The notes: generated by a model not told the origin, from the letters alone. A stretch of DNA of 64,000 nucleotides from Symbiodinium natans (GCA_905221605.1 CAJNDS010002146.1:489406-553405), one strand, 5' to 3'; positions 41,421-51,867 are shown, counted from the stretch's first letter. Made by a program: numbers and translations.

Positions 41421-42204
41421 CTTCGGAGCTTCTCTTGTTTAGGGTTTAGGGTTTAGGGTTTAGGGTTTAGGGTTTAGGGTTTAGGAGTTTAGGGTTTAGG
41501 GTTTAGGGTTTAGGGCTCTGGAGTTTAGGGTTTAGGGTCTTGTTCTGGAATAGGGTTTGGGGTTGGGGATGAGGGTCCCTTTCAGGCACTCTCTTACACA
41601 AGCTGCTTACACAAGGAGGCTCCCCTTCAAAAAGGGACACTACTTGAGAGCTACCTTTGGATTGTGTATGTAGTGTCGAGGTGCGTTCCCGGTTCCCTAG
41701 CGGGTTTGGAAAATACAGGGCGCCCTGTTCCCGAAACCCTAAGAGCTGGGGAATAGGGGTTCTGCTGAGGGTATGCACAGTGGTTACCTGCACTCTTTCT
41801 TCTCGCGTGTTGCGTGAGAGGCAGCAGTTGCTGGAGAGTAGGGGTTAGCGTTTAGGGTTCACGGCGAAGTTCACGGGTTAACCCGTCACAGAAAGGGCTC
41901 AGGTTACATCAGCGCCCAGCACAAGCAAAATTATGGAAACTGGTTTTGTGGGGCTGTCGGCAGCTGCTAACCTATCAACACCCGAAAACCCCTTTGCAGC
42001 ACTTGTGAATCCCATCAACCCTGTAAACCTTACAAGCCATTAAAAAAGCCTAAGCCCTCTTCTGAACCCCCCAAAGCCCACCAAGCCCAACAACCCCCTT
42101 ATAAAACATTAAAAAACATTAAAACCCAATGCAAACCTAATAAAGCCAAATGAAATCTCATAAGCCCAATACAGCCACAAGCAACAAATAAGCCCTCAAC
42201 CCAA

Positions 42205-42430
42205 CTTGGAGGTTCAGGGTAGTTTTATAAGTAAGGCTATAAGTACCCTAAATAGGGTTGTAAGTATAGTTACCATACTTAGAAACCTACTTACAACTTA
42301 CAACTACCCTAAACCCTAAACCCTAAACCCTAAACCCTAAACCCTAAACCCTAAACCCTAAACCCTAAACCCTAAACCCTAAACCATAAACCCTAAACCC
42401 TAAACCCTAAACCCAAATGAACCTCAACCC
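42205..42430. mobile_element. MITE family B, copy 4, split by a CCCTAAA array
   Basis: Starts ACTTGGAGGTTCAGGGTAG, runs through GTAAGTATAGTTACCATACT to CAACTACCC, where about fifteen CCCTAAA units intervene (42306-42414), then resumes as AAATGAACCTC. In other copies ACTACCC joins ATGAACCTCC directly. Confidence 0.8.
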
Positions 42431-42442
42431 TGAGCCCTTCGC

Positions 42443-42495
42443 CTCGCACAGGTCCAGGCGTGGTGTCTCCCCCTCGGAGCTCAGGCCAGGGTTGA
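42443..42495 (-). CDS. candidate microexon (NPGLSSEGETPRLDLCE)
   Basis: Acceptor GAAATCGCAG|, donor GAG|GCGAAG; 53 nt, 2 nt in, phase 0 out. Confidence 0.5.
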
Positions 42496-43269
42496 CTGCG
42501 ATTTCCGGATTTGGTTTAGAGCTTAGGGCGTAGGGTTCAGGGTTTAGTGTCTAGGGCCGGGATTTGGGCTTTGGCGCTCTTGGCCGCATGTGTGAAAACA
42601 GCTCCGGAGTCGAAGGGGTCTTTGTAGTTGCACTCTTTGCTTGTTTGGGGTGGCGCGGACATGCCAAACTTTATGTGGTTGTTCGGACTTCATGTGGTGG
42701 TTCGGGTTTAGGGTTTCTGGTTTAGGGTTTGGGGGGGTGGCTGACCCAGGGTGCAGGGTTTACATAGGATTTTGCGGGGGGCATCATGGGCGTCTCCTTT
42801 CTTTCGAAGTCCGGGGGGTTAGGGTTTAGGGTCTATAGGTCGGGAGGGTTTACGGTTTAGGGCATGTAGTGTACAGGTTCATGGCTTGGACCTGTTAAAC
42901 TTTCTTTCTCCCAAAATGTCGGTAGATAGACTTGCAGGTAGGGTGCAGGCTACTCAAAGAACCGCGGGCAGCGACGCTGGAAATCAAAAACACCCAAAAC
43001 AACTCAAACCCCAAACCCTAAACCGCAAACTTCCCAACCAAGCAGCCAATCAAAGACCCGAAGCCCACCCAGAACCCCCGAAAAGTATGCATCTCGCGCT
43101 TGGATCCCCTCTACCGTAAGCTCTACAGGGGTTTAGGGTTTAGGTTTACCCCTAAAGCCTAAACCTTCGGCCGAAAAGTCTCTGGGGTTTGGGGCGTTTA
43201 GGGCTCTAGGGCTTATAGGGACCCTAAACCCTAAACCCTAAACCCTAAAGGGACTCAGAAGATGATCAC

Positions 43270-43448
43270 CTCCAGGAGCATCGGGCCTTGCAAGCTGGCC
43301 GGCGTTGTTACGGATCATCCGCAGCAAGTTGTGGCGGACGTCGTGGCTGGTGAGGTCACGCTGTCCCCAGCGACCGCCGCAAGCACTGGCTGGCAGAGGG
43401 CTGCGTTCACCGACCCTTCCCGGTAATGATGAGGGAATTTGTAGGTGC
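43270..43448 (-). CDS. candidate 179-nt exon, unknown protein
   Basis: Acceptor GTGCTGCCAG|, donor CCTGGAG|GTGATC. 1 nt in, 1 nt out. Reads HLQIPSSLPGRVGERSPLPA..., DLTSHDVRHNLLRMIRNNAG, QLARPDAPG. The second half looks like a real folded segment. Another frame (VVLPGTYKFPHHYREGS) is open over part of it. Confidence 0.45.
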
Positions 43449-43529
43449 CTGGCAGCACGACAACGCTTGAGGTCAATCAACCGTAAACCTTAAACCCTAA
43501 ACCCTAAACCCTAAGAGGCGAAGGAGAAC

Positions 43530-43578
43530 ATGATGCTGCCAAGGAAGGAGTGCTCGGCCTCGAAGGGTGTAGTAGACG
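43530..43578 (-). CDS. candidate microexon (STTPFEAEHSFLGSI)
   Basis: Acceptor AGCTTCGCAG|, donor ATCAT|GTTCTC; 49 nt, 2 nt in, 2 nt out; phases fit exons on both sides. Confidence 0.4.
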
Positions 43579-43811
43579 CTGCGAAGCTTGATTTGTTAGC
43601 TGCAACCATGTGCATGTATAGGGTTTAGGGTTTAGGGTGCGTGTGTGTGTGTGTCCCTGAACCATGATTTAGGCTTCCTTTTTAGGTAGACATAAAACTC
43701 CTTAGTATGCTGACCATAAGAAATCCAGCAAGGCACTACAAAATGAGGTGGCCTGCACCCGCCTGGCAGAACTCCCAAAACTCTGAACCCCAGTCCCTGA
43801 TGCCTGGAGAC

Positions 43812-43860
43812 CACAGCGCCCGGCGATGTGGGCCAGGGTCTTGGTCACATGGGCAAGGAG
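43812..43860 (-). CDS. candidate microexon (LLAHVTKTLAHIAGRC)
   Basis: Acceptor GGTTTTGAG|, donor CTGTG|GTCTCC; 49 nt, phase 0 in, 1 nt out; amphipathic helix with regular Leu/Ile and His. Confidence 0.45.
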
Positions 43861-44689
43861 CTCAAAACCCCTTAACTCCGGACATACACCTTTTAACGTA
43901 GTAAGGATCTCTATATGGTCAGCTCTCAAAATTATGGCCCCCTTTTGGGGTATCCAAAATATTAGGGGGCCGCCTTGTAATAGTAACCCCAAAAGGGACC
44001 CTGATTTAAGGGTGCGAGGCTTCGAGCCTCGGGGTCATGGAGTTCGGGTTTACCCCGAAACCCTGGCTTAGGGTTTCGGGTTTTGGGTAAGTTTGATGAA
44101 GGAACAAACCAGAATCATTGAACCCCAATACTTGATTGTGGACTTGCTTGATTTCTGAGTATGCCCTACCCTAAAGCCCAAGCTACCAAAACCCCAGACC
44201 CTAAACCCCTAAACTCCCGAACCCCCAAAACCCCAAAACCCTAAACCCCGAAGCCCAAACCCCCAAAACCCAAAACCCTGAGCTTGTTTCAGGTTCGAAG
44301 CGCTGGGCTGTAGAGTAGGAGTCGAGCTCCAGCGTTGCGGGTTTCGGGCGCTTCAGGTTCAGTGTTTAGGGTTAGGGTTTCGGCTAGACTGGAAAGGTCT
44401 GCCTCCCCTCCGAAACTAGTTTAAGAAAGCAAGATGACCAACAAGCTGTATGATTGAAGGAAGACGCCTTGACTGATAAGGCAACCCTGGAGATCTCAAT
44501 ATCACCCACTTCAGGCAACTGCACGCTTCTGGAAAATGCCCCATTTAGGGAAGATCACTTCAGAAAGCTTTCTGATTTTCAGGAATCTGACCCACTCGGC
44601 AACTACCTGTTGCAGGAAACGGAAACCAGCCGACGGGGGGGGGGGGGGGGTTGGCCTCAGCTGGAGTCAGCAAAGGTGGAATCTGCGCT

Positions 44690-45055
44690 TTGAAGAAGGA
44701 CGTCGTTCCATTAGTGGGTACCATCCGCACTCTAGAATTCGTCCACTCATCCAGCAGCGAATACCTGCCACTTGTTCTTCCAAGGATGCTCTGTCTGAGT
44801 ATCTTGTTGGTGTGCCTCATGGTTCTGAGCCAGAAAGCTCCGTTTGTCCACATTCCTGTCTCCGCACACATAGCTCGGTACTCGTGCTCTTTGGGCTTGG
44901 AACGTGCAAGAATGAATCCCTCATGGCTGGATGTCCATCCTCTCATCGCCAAGAAGTGCGGATGTTGCACATATGTTCTTTCACCCATCGACAGGACTCG
45001 TGTACCAACTTTCGAGACCCTTTCGAACCAGTATGGCCATGGCCAACCCATTTCA
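44690..45055 (-). CDS. coding-like region, about 120 codons, unknown
   Basis: Continuous frame: MGWPWPYWFERVSKVGTRVL, SMGERTYVQHPHFLAMRGWT, ...GFILARSKPKEHEYRAMC, TGMWTNGAFWLRTMRHTNKI, LGRTSGRYSLLDEW. Trp/Arg/Met-rich and not repetitive, so probably genuine coding. The plus-strand frame is also open but less natural. Ends near a G run; splice sites not assigned. No family recognised. Confidence 0.4.
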
Positions 45056-45318
45056 TTTAGCCCTACTTGAGCCTCCAAGTAACGTTCCCTAATTTGGGAG
45101 TTTACGAAAATCCGGGACCCCCAATACAGACCCCCAAATTGTAGGATTAAGGACCCCAATAAGGTACCCCTAGTTTCGGGAAGGAACCATACTAAGGGCC
45201 CATGTAACTGCCCTAACCCTAAACCCTAATTAAACCCGAAACACTAAACCCTAAACCCTAAACCCTAAACCCTAAACCCTAAGTCTCTGGCTATGTTTGG
45301 AAGATCTGGGAGCTGCGC

Positions 45319-45369
45319 CTCGGCACGTGCAGCCGCTCGCTCGGCTGCGCCCGCGGCCCGCCGACGCAC
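45319..45369 (-). CDS. candidate microexon (VRRRAAGAAERAAARAE)
   Basis: Acceptor GCTTTGGAAG|, donor GAG|GCGCAG; 51 nt, phase 0/0; Ala/Arg/Glu single-helix or coiled coil. Textbook bracket: CCCTAAA array 45240-45283 left, TTTAGGG array from 45400 right. Confidence 0.55.
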
Positions 45370-45399
45370 CTTCCAAAGCACGGGCCCCGAGGGCTCAGG

Positions 45400-45690
45400 G
45401 TTAGGGTTTAGGGTTTAGGGTTTAGGGTTTAGGGTTTAGGGTTTAGGGTTTAGGGTTTAGGGTTTAGGGTTTAGGGTTTAGGGTTTAGGGTTTAGGGTTT
45501 AGGGTTTAGGGTTTAGGGCTCAGGGTTTAGGGCTTAGGGTTTAGGGCTTAGGGTTTAGGGCTTAGGGTTTAAGGGCTTAGGGCTTAGGGCTGAGGGCTCA
45601 GGGCTTAGGGCTCAGGGCTCAGGGCTTAGGACTTTGGGTTTAGGGCTTAGGGCTTTGGGTTTAGGGTTTAGGGCTTAGGGTTTATGGTTG
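45400..45690. repeat. TTTAGGG array passing into TTTAGGG/CTTAGGG alternation
   Basis: About sixteen perfect units, then regular 14-bp alternation GGGTTTAGGGCTTA, then GGGCTCA variants. Confidence 0.95.
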
Positions 45691-45795
45691 TGCGGGTGGT
45701 TATAAGCAGGGTTGTAAGCGTGGTAACTATACTTATAACTCCATTTCGGGGGCTTATCGCCCTACTTCTAACGACCCATGAACCTCCAAGTAGGG
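45690..45795. mobile_element. MITE family B, copy 5
   Basis: GGTTATAAGCAGGGTTGTAA ... AACGACCCATGAACCTCCAAGTA core and right arm; the left end merges into the heptamer array. Confidence 0.7.
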
Positions 45796-46509
45796 TTGAG
45801 GTTTAAGGGCTTAGAGTTGAGGCGGGCTTCGGGCTTAGTAGGGTTTTGGGGTGTGGGTTAAGGGCTTAGGGCCCAGGGTTTAGGAACTTTGAAACATCTA
45901 GCCGGATCCTTCAACAAAATTCGGCTCAGTTCAGCTATATTCCTGAATTCATGGAGGGATTCTTGCTATGCTTGTAAGGTACTTTCCTTCAGCACTTTGC
46001 GAACCCGGATCTTAGTCAGTGTGGTCCCTTTTTACCCGTGTTTTATAGGGATCTGAAGTATGGGTCCCCATTTTATACATTTATATACATATATACATAT
46101 GCACATACTTATACATATATATATAGTGTATATTCGGGTTATATGAGCGTCCGTCTAAACTGTGTTAAAACGCTACTGGACGCGTCTTGGGGGGTGTCGC
46201 TTTTCAGATGGTCCGGTCGCTTTACAAGGGTTTTGTTGCCATGCATGCTACCAGAAGAGTGTCTCTTTGATTTTTGCGAAGCATCCGTCGGCTTAGATAT
46301 ACTATTCTGTGGGGGGCGGGGGGCGGGGGGGGGGGGGGGAGCATGGGTGGTGGGGGGGGGTTGTTGGGGAGGGGGGGGGGGGGGCGGCGGGGGGCTCGCT
46401 TTGGATGCCCTAATAAACCCGAAAACTTACTTGGGAGTTCGGTTCGCCAGATTGCCCTATAGTCTCGGCTGACAGGGCTTTTCCACAAACTCAATCTCTT
46501 ACCCAGCCC

Positions 46510-46608
46510 CTGGGAGGATCCAAAAAGTAGAGCCCCCAAATAGTACCCCATACTTCTATTTGGTCAACATAGGAACCCTTACGGGGTCTACTTTTTGGAT
46601 CCTCCCAG
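46510..46608. mobile_element. palindromic element J with perfect 21-bp inverted ends
   Basis: CTGGGAGGATCCAAAAAGTA+G at 46510-46530 and its exact complement at 46588-46608. 57-bp interior with TAGTACCCCAT. Its right end lies 12 bp from the donor of the 46621 exon. Confidence 0.85.
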
Positions 46609-46620
46609 GGATCTGAGTAC

Positions 46621-46693
46621 CTGGCCCGGACCATTCAAGAACAAGAAGCAACTCAGTGTTGTGTGTGCTGTGAATACCATAAACCTTGGCACC
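46621..46693 (-). CDS. candidate exon (GAKVYGIHSTHNTELLLVLE...)
   Basis: Acceptor GGGCTTTTCAG|, donor GGCCAG|GTACTC; 73 nt, phase 0 in, 1 nt out; ends WSGP. Beta-strand-like rather than coiled coil. Confidence 0.5.
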
Positions 46694-46955
46694 CTGAAAA
46701 GCCCAGACCTCAGACTCTAGACTAGGTGCCCCAGGTCTCCAGGAATAAAAGGATTCTTTGGATTCGGTTCACAGGGGATCCAAGCTGTCCAAAAATGGAG
46801 TGAGGGGACTACAGGAAGACAGCAATGGTTGACTAAATCCCTATACCACCCAGGAAATTTGGAAAATCAGAAGGGGCCCTACACCCTAAACCCTACACCC
46901 TAAACCTTAAACCCTAAACCCTAAAAACCCTGCTTGTATGTAAAACCTCAGGGGC

Positions 46956-47000
46956 CTCGCTCAGCGCCAGCGACTTCGCGGCCGCCGTCTGGGCAGTGCC
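46956..47000 (-). CDS. candidate microexon (GTAQTAAAKSLALSE)
   Basis: Acceptor AGCTCGCCAG|, donor GAG|GCCCCT; 45 nt, phase 0/0. CCCTAAA left, TTTAGGG array (47021-47103) right. Confidence 0.5.
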
Positions 47001-47526
47001 CTGGCGAGCTGCAGGTTCGTAGGGTTTAGGGTTTAGGGTTTAGGGTTTAGGGTTTAGGGTTTAGGGTTTAGGGTTTAGGGTTTAGGGTTTAGGGTTTAGG
47101 GTTTGGGGTCCAGGGTTCAGGGTTCGGGGTTTAACACGAGGGTCTTCAGCAAAACCCCTTTTCTTACCGGTAGAGAACCTAAAGCAAGACAGGGCCCGCC
47201 AGCTGTAGCTACAAGAAGAGCATGTCCTGAGTAACTGCGGCCCTACACCCTAAAACCCTAAACACCCTAGTAGAGCCCCGAAATACCCTAAAGCCCCAAA
47301 CGCCCGAAAGCCCCTTAAGCACCTAAAGCCCCAAACGCCCTACAACCCCTGAACACCCTCAAACCCCTAAAACACCAAACCCCTAAAACCCTCGAACACC
47401 CTGAAACCCCCAAACACCCGAAAACACATAAACCACCCTAAACCCTACACCCTAAAGGACCCCAAAAGACCCCAAGTCCCCTCCCTCCCCCTCGCCCCTA
47501 AACCCTAAACCCTGAACCCTACACAC

Positions 47527-47634
47527 CAAACCCTAAACCCTAAACCCTAAACCCTAAACCCTAAACCCTAAACCCTAAACCCTAAACCCTAAACCCTAAA
47601 CCCTAAACCCTAAACCCTAAACCCTAAACCCTAA
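47527..47634. repeat. perfect CCCTAAA array
   Basis: About fifteen units ending 14 bp left of the 47648 exon. Confidence 0.95.
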
Positions 47635-47647
47635 GAAAAAAAAGCAC

Positions 47648-47698
47648 CTCGAGCTCCTGTCGCCAGGGCTCGGGGACGCCATCCCGGAAGGCATTCTC
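47648..47698 (-). CDS. candidate microexon (ENAFRDGVPEPWRQELE)
   Basis: Acceptor TGGCTTTCAG|, donor GAG|GTGCTT; 51 nt, phase 0/0. Confidence 0.5.
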
Positions 47699-47732
47699 CT
47701 GAAAGCCAAGCGGTCGACGGCTTATGGGAACT

Positions 47733-47895
47733 ATAGGGTTTGTAGGGTTCGTATCGTGTTGGTATAGGGTTTAGGGTTAAGCTGCAGGGTTTGTGGTGTT
47801 CGTATAGTGTTTGTATAGGGCTTAGGGTTAAACAAAAGGGTTTGTAGGGTTCGTATAGTGTTTGTATAGGGCGTAGGGTTAAACAAAGGGTATGT
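47733..47895. repeat. 62-bp tandem repeat
   Basis: Three copies of GGGTTTGTAGGGTTCGTATA...GTTTGTATAGGGCTTAGGG...TTAAAC, each containing one telomere-like heptamer. Confidence 0.75.
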
Positions 47896-48327
47896 GGTGT
47901 TTATACAGGGTTTTCTGGGGTTTATGGGGTGTTGATGGGGTTTGCAGGTTTGCATAGGATTTGTAAAGGGTTTATGGGGTTTGCAAGGTTTTACAGGGTT
48001 TAGGGTTTTAGGTTTAGGGTTTGTAGGGTTTACAGGGTTATGGGTTTGGGGGTTGAGCTTAGGCTTTTTTAGGGGAGTGGAGGGGGGGGGGGCTTGTGCT
48101 TAGGATTTCGGGGTTTACGGTTTGGGGCTTCGGGTTTGTGGGGGCTCAGGGGTTTAGAATAGAGGCTTTGGCATTTTAGAGGTGCAGGGTTTAGGCCTGA
48201 GCTGCTTCCTCCTGCGCTTCCTGCCCCTGAACCCTAAAACCGAAGCTCTAAACTGACATCCCCGATTCGATGCGTCTAGTCAAAGAACCTCACACTGAAC
48301 GTTCAGCCTGCTTGAGTCAAGCAACAA

Positions 48328-48593
48328 CTAGACCCGGGAGTAATCTAGGAAAAAAAGGGGGTTCCTTCTTGGTGTTACGGGGATTATAAGGGAAACCCAA
48401 CTTGGAGGTTCATGGTACTTACTAACCAATTATAATTGTACTTAAAATCCCTACTTATAATACCCCTAAAAAGCCTTATAAGGGTTATCCCAATGATAAG
48501 TAGGGTTATAAGCCCAGTTATAAGTGGTTATTAAGTCCCATGAACCTCCAAGAACCCCATAACAAGGAAAAAAGGGCCTACTCCCGGCCCTAG
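48328..48593. mobile_element. nested elements: MITE A (copy 3) inside element E (copy 2)
   Basis: Element E arms CTAGACCCGGGAGTAATCTA at the left and GGGCCTACTCCCGGCCCTAG at the right enclose MITE A at 48400-48552, whose ends are ACTTGGAGGTTCATGGTAC and CCATGAACCTCCAAG. Confidence 0.75.
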
Positions 48594-48667
48594 ACAAAAA
48601 GTCACAAAGCACCATCGCCATCCTCGGCCCAACCCCTTTCAACGAAGTCTTCCGGCTTGGGGGGTTC

Positions 48668-48833
48668 CCTAAACCCTAAACCCTAAACCCTAAACCCTAA
48701 ACCCTAAACCCTAAACCCTAAACCCTAAACCCTAAACCCTAAACCCTAAACCCTAACCCTAAACCCTAAACCCTAAACCCTAAACCCTAAACCCTAAACC
48801 CTAAACCCTAAACCCTAGCCCTAAACCCTAAAC
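48668..48833. repeat. long CCCTAAA array
   Basis: More than twenty units with one shortened unit (CCCTAA, about 48755). Confidence 0.95.
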
Positions 48834-48892
48834 TCTGATGCCGAAGCAGTAAAGTTGGCACCCTTCGCCCCTGCCTTGGCTCGGCAGGTCAC

Positions 48893-48922
48893 CAAGTCCA
48901 GCTGTGCCAAGCTGCGCTGGAC
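48893..48922 (-). CDS. candidate microexon (VQRSLAQLDL)
   Basis: Acceptor ATGGACCCCAG|, donor TTG|GTGACC; 30 nt, phase 0/0. Confidence 0.5.
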
Positions 48923-48975
48923 CTGGGGTCCATGTACTGAAGGAAGACTCCTTAAGCGACATAGAGATCCCGATG

Positions 48976-49072
48976 ATTTAACTGATTCATGGTTGGGATA
49001 TTATTAACTGTTTATTCCTTATTGGGTTTAAGTCCCTAAAAAATGAAAAAATGCTACCCAACTATGACAAAG
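48976..49072. repeat. dispersed element F, copy 2
   Basis: TTCATGGTTGGGATATTATT...TCCTTATTGGGTTTAAGTCC...CTACCCAACTATGACAAAG; see 17975-18076. Confidence 0.7.
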
Positions 49073-49110
49073 TTAAGGTAGAGACTCCTCGGTCCTTGAT
49101 AAACAGATAC

Positions 49111-49149
49111 CCCGGCGCACCGGACCCAACCCCATGCTGCATCCTGAGC
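49111..49149 (-). CDS. candidate microexon (AQDAAWGWVRCAG)
   Basis: Acceptor AGGCGCAG|, donor CCGGG|GTATCT; 39 nt, phase 0/0. Confidence 0.4.
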
Positions 49150-49658
49150 CTGCGCCTCTCAACCCCGGGGTTTTACCCTGAACCCTGAGCCCTAAACCCT
49201 AAACCCTAAACCCGAAACCCTAAACCCTAAACCCTAAACCCTCCCTAAACCCTAAACCCTAAACCCTAAACCCTCCCTAAACCCTAAACCCTGAACCCTA
49301 AATCAGGCCCCCCTGCAGAGGCAACAGCCAGTCGCGAGTGGACCTGGCAAGAATCTCAATACGGGGGCTTTTCAAAAACAGGGGTACCCCTTTTTATACC
49401 CCAAATAGGTTAGAATTCCCTTAAAGGGACCCCCTCAAAAAAGGGTAGCCCTATTTTCGGCAACCCCCCATACCAGCAGGAGAGACGAACTTTCTTTTCG
49501 GGGGCACTGCAAGCGCTGAACAGGACAGCGCATGCCAGCTGCAGCCACAGCAAAAACAACAGCCCCCGGCAACCACTACCGCAACCGCAAGCACTTTCAG
49601 TAACAATGATAGCAGAGCAAGTGGAGTGGGTTACGGTTTAGGGTTTAGGGTTTAGGGC

Positions 49659-49892
49659 CTTTGGGAACGACGCTGGGCGATGCGGCCACAGATTCGGAAG
49701 TATTTGTGCGACAATGCCGGTACCTGCCCAGGTCTGGAGTCCAAAAGAGCCTCCGCGACACGCTCCAGAGAGGTGCGCCACCACACGAGGAGCTTGATAA
49801 AAACGGCCTTACGCACTTTGCTAGCCGCCTTTCCGCCACGCTGACCCCGAAGCAATGCACAGTATGCTGCAGCAGCCGCCACAGACAAGCTT
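49659..49892 (-). CDS. candidate 234-nt exon, amphipathic, unknown
   Basis: Acceptor GCTCTCAACAG|, donor CCCAAAG|GCCCTA, the donor touching the first CCCTAAA unit. 1 nt in, 2 nt out. Reads SLSVAAAAAYCALLRGQRGG, KAASKVRKAVFIKLLVWWRT, SLERVAEALLDSRPGQVPAL, YFRICGRIAQRRSQ. Long basic amphipathic helices. Confidence 0.5.
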
Positions 49893-50324
49893 CTGTTGAG
49901 AGCAAGGGGTAGCCACGACACAGTTGTTTCGGTTCGGCTCCCGAACGATACCTAGACCCCGGTATTTTGCATGATCTCCTGTAACGTTTTCGTGACGCCG
50001 CAAATACCAGAAACATATTAACTATAATGACAGCTCTTAAATTGTGCTTAGGGGTGTATTGTGGAGGTTCAGCTTAGTTGTCCAGAACCTCGGGGTGTTA
50101 AAGGTTAACCTTTGGGATATATAAGGGGAATACATTAACCCAAAAAGGGGTTAAAGGTTACCTACTCTACTACTAAGTTAGGGTTAAGGGTTTATAAGGT
50201 TTCAGGGTTTATAAGGTTTCAGGCCTTATAGGGTACTACTAAGTCAGCTTGTGAGGTTGTGAGGTTTAGGCAGCATCTTGTCTATGAAAAATGTCAGTGC
50301 TTTTGCAAGGCTTGAGCTGTCGGC

Positions 50325-50460
50325 TTTAGGGTTTAGGGGGTTCAGGGTTTAGGGTTTAGGGTTTAGGGTTCAGGGTTTAGGGTTTAGGGTTTAGGGGGTT
50401 TAGGGTTTAGGGGGTTTAGGGGGTTTAGGGTCTAGGGTTTCAGGTTCAGGGTTTAGATTC
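50325..50460. repeat. TTTAGGG array with TTTAGGGG variants
   Basis: Telomere-like heptamers with regular extra G bases. Left of it, 50085-50180 holds an imperfect palindrome (GTTAAAGGTTAACC / GGTTAAAGGTTACC). Confidence 0.8.
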
Positions 50461-50846
50461 GAGGGCTTCGGGTGTTTTAGGTTTGGGCTGGCTGTGAGTC
50501 CAGCGGAGTTTCAAGGTCCCTTAAAATGGGCCGTTAGAAGGGGGCCCCGTTTTCACCCCTTACATACCCCGAAACAAATTAAGGGTCCATCTAAACCCTA
50601 AACCATATTAAGGGGCCATGAAGCTACCCTCAGAGTGAGGGCTTAGGATGCCAGGAAACTTCACTGCTCTCTGGGGTTCCTTGCCTTCAGATTCTAAAGG
50701 CTCTAAGCCTAAACCCCTAAACCCTAAAGGGTCGAACTCTAAAACCCTAAAAGCCTCAAACCCTTAAACCGTAAAACCCTAAGGCCCTAAAACCCTAAAC
50801 CCCAAATCCAGAAAACCCTCAACCCCAGAGCCCTAGAAGGTGTTAC

Positions 50847-50905
50847 GAAACTCGGAGCTCAAGCGCGGATCGAGGCGCCGGAGCGGAAGTGACAATGACG
50901 GACTC
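50847..50905 (-). CDS. candidate microexon (ESVIVTSAPAPRSALELRV)
   Basis: Acceptor CCATGCAAAG|, donor GTTTC|GTAACA; 59 nt, phase 0 in, 2 nt out, matching the 1-nt entry of the 49659 exon. Confidence 0.4.
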
Positions 50906-51202
50906 CTTTGCATGGAGCCGGGTTTGGGGTTTTAGGGCTTCAGGGTCTTAGGGTTTTAGGGTGTTTAGGGTTGTAGGGTCTTAGGTTTTTAGGGTTGTAG
51001 GGTCTTAGGCTTCTTAGGGTTGTAGGGGTTCTCAGTTTTTTTTGTGTTGAGGCTTTAGGGTTTTAGGGTTTAGCAGGTTAGGGATGTTTAGGGTTTAAGG
51101 TTTAGGGAGCCCCCAAGCCCCCTGACATAAGGAATGGGGTTGCGGGCTTAGGGCTTTCAGGGTGCTGTGTTTAGGGTTAGGGCCGGGCTTCAAGGCTTTA
51201 CG

Positions 51203-51304
51203 TTGGGAGGTTCCCCCTTATACTGGCAGTCCTTAGCAGGGATTCTACTCGGGGGTACCTTATTTCCCAGTAAGGACTGTTAGTAGAAGGGGGAACACAT
51301 CCCA
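51203..51304. mobile_element. MITE family C, copy 4
   Basis: TTGGGAGGTTCCCCCTTATA ... AGTAGAAGGGGGAACACATCCCAA. A partial fifth copy starts at 56637. Confidence 0.8.
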
Positions 51305-51392
51305 AGCTTTAGGGCTTTCAGGGTTTAGAATTGGTGCAGGGCCTCTTCTGTGGACTCTGCGCCCTTCTTCAAGACTTCCGTCTTCTCCACAC

Positions 51393-51663
51393 CTCCTTTC
51401 AATCTTCCATCGAACAGTACTTGAAGGTCCTGCCGTCTTCCGTGACAGCCACGTCTCGTCGCCATCTGCCAGGCCTCGCAAGAAGTTGCTCTCAGAGCCA
51501 CACTTGCCCACTATGACTGCTCGAGGGTCGGTCTTCTCCTTGCTCTTGCCCACCACGCTCGAGTAGGTCTTGATCAGTCGCTCGAACAGCGGGTTGTTAA
51601 GAGACAACTGCCAGCCGGAGGGGCCACTTTCCACAGAGCGATTCACGAGCTTGGTCTTGTCAG
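51393..51663 (-). CDS. candidate 271-nt exon, unknown globular protein
   Basis: Acceptor CCGGAAAG| (or 8 nt later CTGACAAG|), donor AGGAG|GTGTGG. Reads NRSVESGPSGWQLSLNNPLF, ERLIKTYSSVVGKSKEKTDP, RAVIVGKCGSESNFLRGLAD, ETWLSRKTAG and VRWKIER. Well-balanced composition; the best non-coiled-coil exon in the tract. No family recognised. Confidence 0.5.
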
Positions 51664-51867
51664 CTTTCCGGGTTTAGGGCTTCGGGGAAGTTAAGCTTTA
51701 AAGCTCTCAGGGTTTTGGGATTGAACTTTTCGGGTTTAGGGCCTAGTACCCCTTAGGGTGAAAAGCTCCAAAGCAGATGCTGGTCTGTGGGGGTCCTGGT
51801 ACGCTGCACGCTCCTTATGTAGGGGGTTTTAGAGTTCGGGATGGGGTTTTCAGGCTGCTGCCCTTTG

